A DNA stretch of 64,000 bases, taken from NCBI GenBank assembly GCA_007922225.1, contig ML679956.1, positions 18,325,049-18,389,048 of the forward strand. Direction: 5' to 3'. Shown here piece by piece: positions 57,153 through 64,000 of the stretch. A program made the translations under genes and the position numbers. Under the pieces are notes generated by a model. That model had not been told where the DNA came from. It ran no database searches and saw only the letters and a program-made list of their open reading frames with translations. Position 1 is the first letter of the stretch, and each line of letters starts with the position of its first letter. This stretch comes from Emydura subglobosa. Its lineage: Eukaryota; Chordata; Testudines; Chelidae.

Positions 57153-58551
57153 TCACTGATGAGTGGCTCTACTCAGCACGGCTCTGCCAACAGCTGCGTC
57201 GTCTCTCTCCTGTTGAACAACGGAGTAGTGGGTCGTGAAAGTGTGGACTGACGACCAGGTGGCTGCCCTGCAGATGTCCTGCAGTGGCACGTTCTCTAGG
57301 AAGGCCGCCGATGAGGCTTGAGCCCTGGTCGAATGTGCCGTTACCGTTCCTGGCAGGGGCACTTTCGCTTGCTCGTAACATGTCTTAATACAGGACGTGA
57401 TCCAAGAAGAGATTCGCTGGGTGGAGACGGGAGAGCCCTTCATCCGGTCTGCCACTGCTACGAACAGCTGTGTCGATTTTGCGGAAGGGTCTGGTTCTCT
57501 CCACGTAGTATGCCAGGACCCGCCTGACATCCAGCAAATGCCATCTCCGTTCCTCTTCCGAACCATGCGGTTTTGGGAAATGGAACTGGGACACTACCTT
57601 GGGTAGGAAGGCCGGGTGAGGCCTCAGCCTGACCTTGTCCTTGTAAAAAAACATATAGGGGGGCTCCGATGTTAATGCCCTTATCTCAGAGACCCTCCTG
57701 GCCGAAGTAATGGCCATCAGGAATGCTACCTTCCAAGAGAGGAGCAGCAGGGAGCATGTAGCCATGGGCTCAAAGGGGGGTCCTGTCAACACAGTGAGGA
57801 CCAGGTTTAAATCCCAGGGGGGGATTGGATCCCGAACCTGTGGAAATACCCTCTCCACCCCTTTCAGGAATCTGACCGACATGGGGTGGGAAAACAGCGA
57901 CTGCCCTTCCATCAGCTGGTGAAAAGCCGAGATGGCCGCCAGGTGTACCTTCAGGGAGGCCAAAGCTAGGCCTTGGAGTTTAAAATGGAGCAGGTATTCC
58001 AGAATCACCTATATTGGCGAGCAGGTTGGCGTGATAAAGCGCCTCCACTTAGCCCGGTATGTAACCTGTGTGGAGGGTTTTCTGCTACCCAACAGAATCT
58101 GTTGAACCTGCAAGGAGCAGGCTCTTTCTCCCTCTGTCAGCCAGAGAGTCTCCATGCTGTCAGATGGAGGGAGTCCAGGTGCAGCAGGCGCCCCTGGTCC
58201 TGGGAGAGCAGGTTGTATCACCTGGGGAGCGTAATCGGTGTGGCAATGGATAGGTCGAGCAGCATACTGTACCAGTACTGTCTCGGCCACGCTGGGGCAA
58301 TCAGGATGATGTTCGCCCTGTCCCTCTTGATCCTGAGCAGGACTTGAGGGAGGAGCGGAATTGGGGGAAATGCATACATCAGGCCCCCCACCCATTCTAT
58401 TAGGAACGCATCGGACAGGGAGCCTGGTTCGAGACCTTGGAGCGAGCAGTATTTCGGGCACTTCCTGTTCCAAGATGACGCGAACAGGTCCAGTTGGGAA
58501 ACACCCCACTCTTGGAAGATTGAAGCCGCTACCTCCTGGTGCAGCGACCAC
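57153..58551 (-). pseudogene. DIRS tyrosine recombinase (copy D), one stop and one frameshift
   Basis: Frame 1 runs from inside the RNase H/MT-like frame (from 58,551) through the core-binding motif LLGSRKPSTQVTYRAKWRRF, meets a stop at 58,009-58,011, and continues as LEYLLHFKLQGLALASLKVH, AFLMAITSARRVSEIRAL (first catalytic Arg) and WHLLDVRRVLAYYVERTRPF. Near 57,480 a frameshift moves it to the frame with VSTQRISSWITSCIKTCYEQ, AHSTRAQASS (catalytic His-x-x-Arg) and WSSVHTFTTHYSV (catalytic Trp/His position and the Tyr nucleophile). All catalytic positions of the family are therefore present. The enzyme would integrate the circular copy in the nucleus. Confidence 0.88.
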
Positions 58552-59006
58552 TCGTGTCGGGGTGAGAACGACCTGCTGAGGCGGTCCGCCTTGTCGTTCC
58601 TGCTCCCCGGGAGGTGAGAGGCAAATAAATGAAAGTCATGCCTCACTGCAAATTCCCATAGACGTGTAGCCTCCTGGCACAGGGTCAAGGAACGCGCTCC
58701 CCCCTGCCTGTTCATGTAGAACATGGCTGCAGTATTGTCCGTGAGGACCCGTACCCCCCTGCCCTTCAGGAATCTGAGGAAGGTCTTGCAGGCCAAACGG
58801 ACCGCTCTGAGCTCGCGAACGTTGATATGTAGAGCTCTCTCCATCGGTGACCATAACCCTTGGGTGCCCAGGTCGCTGCTCATGTGGACTCCCCATCCCA
58901 CATCCGAGGCATCCGTGATAAGGGTCACGGACAGAGCCAGGTCTCTGAACGGGACTCCCTTGAGCACCTCCCTCGGGTTCCTCCACCAACGGAGGGAGGA
59001 CAGCAC
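58218..59006 (-). pseudogene. DIRS RNase H and MT-like region (copy D)
   Basis: A frame of 262 codons in the same frame as RT but separated by the stop at 59,007-59,009. RNase H acidic residues are all visible: TDASD (about residue 32), NVRELRAV (Glu about 65), LTDNTAAMFY (about 90) and NDKADRLSR (about 141). The following ~110 residues carry VSQLDLFASSWNRKCPKYCS, DAFLIEW and LMYAFPPIPLLPQVLLRIKR, the conserved region of DIRS pol that has been likened to a methyltransferase; its activity is unproven. RNase H would remove the RNA template strand. Confidence 0.88.
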
Positions 59007-60032
59007 CTATGGGGGAACCGTGACCACCTTGGTCAGTAAGTGTCTGGAGGGTACGTAGACCAAAGCTAACCATTCTTGTAAGGGCCTTAGCTTGAGACAA
59101 GCCAGCCTTACCATGCAAGTAGAGGCTGCCATATGTCCCAACAGCTGTAGACAGTGCCTGGCTGTCGTCATGGTGGACCTATGCAGTTCTGCGAAAATGG
59201 ATCCCATTGCCTCGAAACGCGGTCGTGGCAGGAAGGCTCTGGCCTGTACGGTGTCCAGGGTAGCCCCTATAAAGTCAATGCGCTGCACCAGGGCGAGTGT
59301 GGACTTTTGCTCATTGAGGAGCAGCCCCAATCTGGTGCATGTGGCGCAAGCCAGCTCCAGGCTGCTCTGCACATGATTCCTGGGTCTGCCCTTGATGAGC
59401 CAGTCATCCAGGTAGGGGAAGATCTGTACCCCCTTGCGGCACAAGTAGGCTGCCACTACAGCCATACACTTGGTGAAGACCCTCAGGGCTGAGGAGAGGC
59501 CAAATGGGAAGGCCGCAAATTGGTAATGGCCTCCCTCTATCATGAATCTCAGGAACCTCCTATGCCCTGGTAAAATGGAGATGTGGAAATAGGCGTCCTT
59601 TAAATCGAGGGCAATGTACCAGTCCCCTGGATCTAGGACTGGAATTATGGAGGCTAGGGAAACCATACAGAACCTGACACGTCTGATATATCTATTCAGA
59701 CGATGGAAGTCCAGGATTGGTCTCAGGCCGCCTTTGGCCTTGGGGATCAGGAAATATCTAGAGTAAAATCCCCTTCCTGCCCAGGGGACCTCCTCAATCA
59801 CACCGAGCTTCAGCTGCGGCTGAGTGCTGTTGAGGCTGAACAGGAACGCGCTGGTTTTCCTGGTGCCGCGAAGCCCGGTGCCGAGGCGGTCGGTGCCATA
59901 GTCGCCGGTGCCGGTAGCCTCGGTGCTGAATACATCGGTGCCGGCAGTGCCGGAAACCCTGGAGGCACCAAGATCTGGCCCATCGGTGCCTGGGTCCCCA
60001 ATGGAGCTGGGGGCAGCAATGGCGTGGACCAC
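59007..60032 (-). pseudogene. DIRS reverse transcriptase (copy D), in-frame gag-RT deletion
   Basis: The first ~72 residues are Gly-Thr-rich gag linker (GTDGPDLG, TGTGDYGTDRLGTG), fused in frame to RT from about residue 76 (LGVIEEVPWAGRGFYSRYFL). The RT palm is intact: GGLRPILDFHRLN, WYIALDLKDAYFHISI (catalytic Asp at about 143), FAAFPFGLSSAL, and IFPYLDDWLIKG (YLDD at about 207-210), then the thumb region with LLLNEQKSTL and IDFIGATLDT. The RT N-terminal part seen in copy A (GYALQL block) is missing. It ends at the stop codon 59,007-59,009 just before the RNase H frame. Confidence 0.9.
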
Positions 60033-60391
60033 GCCAGGGAGACATGTGACGCTGCTGTAGAAGCCGGCATCGTTATCGGTCCCGGCATCATCTGTACAGC
60101 AGTCGGTGCCGGAATGGACGGTGCCGCTGCAGTTGGTGCCGAGGTGAGGGGAGCCTCCAGGACGTCGCTGCTCGGTGCCACCAGACTGCCTACTGGCGAG
60201 AGCTCAAGCCCGAGCTGCGGGTGGTGTCGGAGTTCGCGCTGACACTCCTCCGCTGGCTCTTAGGGCCTCTTGACCGCCCCCGGTGCCGCGGTGCTCAACG
60301 ACCGTGAGTCAGAGCTCGGAGGGGATGCACTCTCCACCCTCCGTGGCCGTCCGGGTGAGGATTGGGAGCGTTGCTTCCTCCACCCACTGGG
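59810..60391 (-). pseudogene. DIRS gag low-complexity linker (copy D)
   Basis: Dense ggtgccg-type repeats (plus strand) translate on the minus strand as Ala/Pro/Ser-rich, Arg/His-rich or Gly-Thr-rich runs in the three frames. The Ala/Pro frame (60,181-59,810) is in the same frame as the gag N-terminus; the Gly-Thr frame is that of RT. This segment lies directly at the deletion junction with RT. Confidence 0.6.
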
Positions 60392-61012
60392 CTAACCAGC
60401 GCGGGTTTGCCCCGAGACGCAAGTCCCACGCCCCTCGGGCGAGGGGGGGACGGAGGCATGGGCAAAGCCATGAGGGCCCTTGCCGTGACGAACGCCTGGC
60501 GTCGACGGCCCTTGCAGGGGCACTCCCCCACACCCAGGAGTCGGGGGAGGCTCCCTACGAGGAGACACGGGTGCCGGAGGAACCTCCATGGCACGTGGCT
60601 GGGGTGTCTCCTGTCCTTCTCCCCGCTTCGCTGGTTGCAGGGAGGAGTCCATGGAGGTGGTGCCAGACCGCTTCGTCTTCTTCAGCACCGAAGACTTCGG
60701 TGCCGATATCAGTGCCGGCGGTGCGCTTTGCACCAAGCGTCCACTCGGTGCCGGGGATCTCGACAGCTCGGATGCCGGACGGAGCGCAGACTCCATGAGC
60801 AGCACCTTCAGCCTTGCATCCCTTTCTTTTTGGATACGGGGCTTGAAGGATTTGCAAATCCTACATTTTTCTTTGCAGTGCTGCTCTCCGAGACAACGGA
60901 GGCAGCGGTCATGAGGATCACTCATTGCGAATTGCTTTGAGCATAGGGAACAGCTCTTGAAGCCAGCGGAGCCCGGCATGGTTCTTGCAGAGCCCCTGAG
61001 GGCACTTGACAC
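60392..61012 (-). pseudogene. DIRS gag N-terminal part (copy D)
   Basis: An open frame of 206 codons. Residues 19-60 form a Cys/His cluster: FKSCSLCSKQFAMSDPHDRC and LRCLGEQHCKEKCRICKSFK (C-x2-C, H-x2-C-x2-C, H-x4-C-x2-C), a likely nucleic-acid-binding module. Next come KERDARLKVLLMESAL, a conserved gag block, and a Ser/Pro-rich tail. The rest of gag (KYYxPxKG and ALDFNTMVEEG blocks of copy A) is deleted. The start was chosen as the first ATG after the terminal repeat, about 140 bases inside it. Confidence 0.75.
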
Positions 61013-61149
61013 TACAACAGCTATCTAAATAACTGTCTGAACAACAACTAACTAACTAACAAATCTAGAACTCTAACTAGAGCGAAGAGGCTAAGGACTG
61101 CTGCTTGCAATAGCAAGGGGGAGAAGTTCCAGCAACCGTCAGAGCTGGA

Positions 61150-61329
61150 AAGAAGGAACTGGGGACCCACGGGGCCGGAGCGCCCTATATACCGCGACAT
61201 GAGCGCGGCACTCCAGGGGGCGCCGCCCGGCCCTGCGGGCGTGCTAAGGAAAAAAGTTCCAGGAATCTGTGCACGGGGCGCGCACACGCCTAAATTGGAA
61301 TGCATATGAGCAATCACTCGAAGAGAGAA
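61150..61329 (-). repeat. DIRS copy D right inverted terminal repeat
   Basis: Contains aagaaggaactggggaccca, gggcgccgcccggccctgcg, ggcgcgcacacgcctaaatt and gcatatgagcaatcactcga, and ends aagagagaa. It is the reverse-complement partner of 56,819-56,985. The outermost ~30 bases are specific to this end and recur in the internal complementary region. Confidence 0.9.
61186..61191 (-). promoter_or_regulatory. TATA-like motif in right terminal repeat, upstream of gag
   Basis: TATATA in cgccctatataccgcgacat; on the minus strand it reads ggtatatagggcgc and lies about 175 bases upstream of the gag ATG at 61,012, a plausible sense promoter. Copies B and C have ttata at the equivalent place. Confidence 0.45.
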
Positions 61330-61424
61330 TTATGGATGATTTTTTAAAATGCTGTTATTAGTAGGGTATCTGATATGAATTTTACAAAATTTTTGTATGC
61401 AAAAAAAATGAAACACTGAAAATT

Positions 61425-61560
61425 AAGGCTCCAATCATTTAAACACTAAAGTAGGTATGTAACTTTATTCGCGTGAATAGCCCTTATTGACTTCAACTGG
61501 ACTACTCGTGTTTAAAGTTAAGCATGTGCCTAACTGTTTGCAGCATCAAGGCCTGAATTT
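61425..61560. repeat. Palindrome-like repeat with ttgacttcaactggactac core
   Basis: ctccaatcatttaaacacta on the left, gacttcaactggactactcg in the centre and gttaagcatgtgcctaact on the right. In the style of 12,263-12,375 (slow snap-back repeat with a cttaagcat arm). Decayed. Confidence 0.45.
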
Positions 61561-61722
61561 GTATTTTTATTAAAATCTTTTATCTTGTGGGCTAAAATAT
61601 TTGTCACACCAGTAGCTTCAGTGCTAATAGTGTAAAGTTATTTAGATTTTCAACACATTGAGAAAGTTATTAGGAACTTTTTTATACACATAGGACAAAT
61701 TTATTTTAAAACAGGAGTTTAA

Positions 61723-61812
61723 ACTTAGACACCTAAATCCATATTTAGGCCCCTAAATTTGGGATTTTCAAAAGCACGTAAGTGTCTTAGGCGTACAAGA
61801 CCCACTGACTTC
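61723..61812. repeat. Dispersed repeat with cacctaaatcc / taggcccctaaa blocks
   Basis: gacacctaaatccatattta, ggcccctaaatttgggattt, gcacgtaagtgtcttaggcg. A shorter relative of 24,428-24,735. Confidence 0.45.
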
Positions 61813-61814
61813 AA

Positions 61815-63894
61815 ACTGCAAACTCTGATGGAGGAGCATAGCTTGAAGTATTTTGGCCTTCTTGACTAACACCTATGTTGGCAGCTGATGTAGGTTGCAA
61901 ATACAGGTTGGGCTATTTGCTTATCAATTTTGGGTTTGGGTTTGAATTGTTCTCACAGCAAGAAGGCTCTGGACTTGGTTTTCTCAGCTAGATGACCATT
62001 CTAAGTGTGAAACTTCTTCATACAAAAAAATCTACATCAAATCTGAAAGTCAACCAACAATTAGGAAACTCATTATGGAAAAAGATATGAAGCATCCACA
62101 TTAACAATTTAAGACTATAAAATGGAAAAAGAGTGAAGTACTTTCAGCATGTAAATAAAAACATCTGATTAACATTTTTAAATCAATGCTTTTCATTTAA
62201 AAAAATTATCAAAATTTTTATCCAACCTGCTGCGATATATTTAGAAAAAAATCCTAACAAGAAAAGACAGATGGGGCCTGATTCACATTTCCACATAGGC
62301 CCCTTTTCACTGTTCGAATGGTGTAAAGTAGCCTTTGTGTAAATGAAACTCATGCTGAGATGAATGTGTACCACTGCAAAGTGGTATGTGGTAGCTGTTA
62401 GGAGAAATCCAGAACAGGATGCTGGAATGTGGCAGGAACTGAACATGGAGAAATGGAGGCTTCCTCTGGGTATGAGATTACTATATGCAGGAGTGCCATG
62501 GCAAAGAATTAAGGAACAATTAATAATTATTTATATTTATAATATATTAATAATTAATCATTAAAATAATAACTGAGCAACACTGGGGAGATGGCTGTAA
62601 CATTATGGCAATGATACAAAGGTGAGCTATCAAAATTGGTGAACCACACCTGCCTACCATCAAAAGTAGAGATGAAGCTTTATGAAAATGATTTAAAACA
62701 GTCTTAGTGCTCCAGCACAAAAACAGCCATTTTGAAATTCTGACTCTTCCTTCCTTGCTGTGTGCCTCACCAATTGCGTACAAAACTGTGTACTGAAAAT
62801 CACTAGCCAAGCAAAATTTATGGTAGTTTAACTTCACAGTCTGGCTTCCAGTGACTAATACAATGTTTAATGGTTGCACAGCAAAATAAATCCTATGATT
62901 GCAGCATTTTTTAAAAAGGTAAATACTGTGTTTGCTATATTATTTGCCAGGTCTTCAGTCACAACCCAAGAATGTAGATCTTTCACCCATTCATTATAGA
63001 AAATACTGCTCGAGGGAAACTGCTTTAAACTGATTTATGTGGTACTCATCGAAAGACAACCCAGTCAAATTGGACAATGTGGCAGATGGTAATGGATTTA
63101 TGCATATTTATGTAGCATGTATTTACTTGTCGACTTTGTTATCCATCTTCCACCTCCCGTCAACCCCCAAAAAAGTAGATGGTAATTTATAATAACTGTG
63201 ATGCTGTGACTGGCTGACACTCCCTTCACAGTCTTTTCCTTTGGACAGCCTAGAAACCAGCATGCTTTGTAAAGCTATTTTAATTGTTTTACAGTTTTAT
63301 TACAAAACATCCTGTCTGTTACACTTGCTTCCTGAAGCTATCATAACAATGTTAGTTGCTACTGCTTATATCTCCCTCAGGGTATCTATTTTTACAGTTA
63401 CAATTAAAGTCGGTAAGTAGCTCACCAGTATGATAACATTAATTTGTTTTTCTAATTTATTTGACCTTTTAAATTAAGCAATTAACATATTAAGGTAGAA
63501 GATGTACATCAAACAAGATTTCATCATTGGCACACATCTTTGCAATATCAGGCTTTTTGCTTCTTTTTTGCCAAAGCAGCAAGCATATTAGTTGTGAGAT
63601 ACTTTTATTTATTCTGAATTGCTTCGGCACAGTTGTAATACACTCATACGGTATTTAACATAAATATGTAAAATTTATACATAAAAACCACATCATGGTT
63701 CTTTCTGGTTTTAAAACTCAAAAAAGGCCACCAAAGAAAGAATCTGATGATAGGTTTTTAGAACAGATACATTAAAATTACTCCAAATGTACACATTTTT
63801 TTCTAGTATTTAAATTCAGTTGCAGAAGGAGCAGCAAAAACAAGGAAAATAAAGACCACAACCCAAAACACTAAATGGAGATAAAAGAATATAC
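61815..63894. other. No gene seen
   Basis: AT-rich unique sequence. A 110-codon minus-strand frame at 62,547-62,879 has no recognisable motif and is judged chance. Confidence 0.55.
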
Positions 63895-64000
63895 CAGGTG
63901 TGGCCAAACTGTGGCTTGTAAGCCACATGCAGCTTTACAGTTAAAGTGCGGCTCACAGAGTCCACTATGCCCCCACCATTCTCCGCCTACCAGACTGGGG
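63895..64000 (+). mobile_element. hAT-like non-autonomous repeat, cut by window end
   Basis: Starts caggtgtggccaaactgtgg and continues gtaagccacatgcagct, ttacagttaaagtgcggctc. A CAG..GGCCAAACTGTGGC start is typical of a common amniote hAT-derived repeat. The other end lies outside the window, so target duplication cannot be checked. Confidence 0.6.

Larger units (their letters stand above)
56777..61329 (-). mobile_element. DIRS-like retrotransposon copy D, nearly full structure
   Basis: About 4.55 kb, bounded by inverted terminal repeats (56,777-56,985 and 61,150-61,329). Minus-strand order from the right end: gag N-terminus, low-complexity gag linker, RT, RNase H, MT-like region, tyrosine recombinase, internal complementary region, left terminal repeat. 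This is the layout of DIRS elements, which make circular DNA and insert it with a tyrosine recombinase without target duplication. Defects: gag C-terminus and RT N-terminus deleted at about 59,800; stop codons at 59,007-59,009 and 58,009-58,011; a frameshift near 57,480. No flanking duplication is seen, as expected. Confidence 0.93.

Noticed and set aside
59703..60798. Plus-strand frames of 171-192 codons over 59.7-60.9 kb
   Set aside because: Antisense shadows of DIRS copy D gag and RT caused by the ggtgccg repeats.

Overview
The window looks like non-coding DNA from a vertebrate, most likely a reptile and probably a turtle. I infer this from the mix of repeats: CR1 LINEs ending in ATTCTATG-type octamers, DIRS-type tyrosine-recombinase retrotransposons, a Penelope-like element with a GIY-YIG nuclease, MIR-like SINEs, and several families of short inverted-repeat transposons whose ends resemble GTCTACACT. 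No host protein-coding gene, rRNA, functional tRNA, CRISPR array or operon could be supported. Every convincing coding trace belongs to a transposable element, and all of them are broken.

Layout. 1-5 kb: GC-rich block, then DIRS copy A (minus strand, gag only), split by a Penelope-like insertion. 5-13 kb: AT-rich unique sequence with a 626-bp element carrying ~130-bp inverted arms (8,483-9,108) and short palindromic repeats. 13-20.5 kb: three-layer nest. An old CR1 (plus) is interrupted by DIRS copy B (minus) and, separately, by a younger internally deleted CR1 (plus). 20.5-35.5 kb: mostly unique sequence with small inverted-repeat transposons (20.9, 25.8, 28.8 kb), CR1 3' ends facing each other near 29.7-30.8 kb, and an L2-like tail. 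35.5-36.4 kb: a GC-rich 886-bp inverted-repeat element with a clear target duplication. 36.4-47.4 kb: MIR-like SINEs, more CR1-like tails, a possible old LTR. 47.4-49.5 kb: DIRS copy C (minus, gag and one terminal repeat). 50-56.4 kb: inverted-repeat element, a divergent tyrosine-recombinase scrap, an L1-like ORF1 scrap, a MIR-like SINE. 56.8-61.3 kb: DIRS copy D (minus), the best preserved element. It keeps both inverted terminal repeats, the internal complementary region, reverse transcriptase, RNase H, an MT-like region and tyrosine recombinase, but has a gag-RT deletion, two in-frame stops and a frameshift. 61.3-64 kb: unique sequence, with the start of a hAT-like repeat at the edge.

The most informative biology is in copy D. 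Its internal complementary region is the reverse complement of both outer ends joined together, as in the DIRS circular-intermediate replication model. Both terminal repeats carry a TATA-like motif pointing into the element, so sense and antisense transcription are both conceivable. Family names come from remembered sequence features. No database search was possible, so divergence, age and subfamily names are not given.
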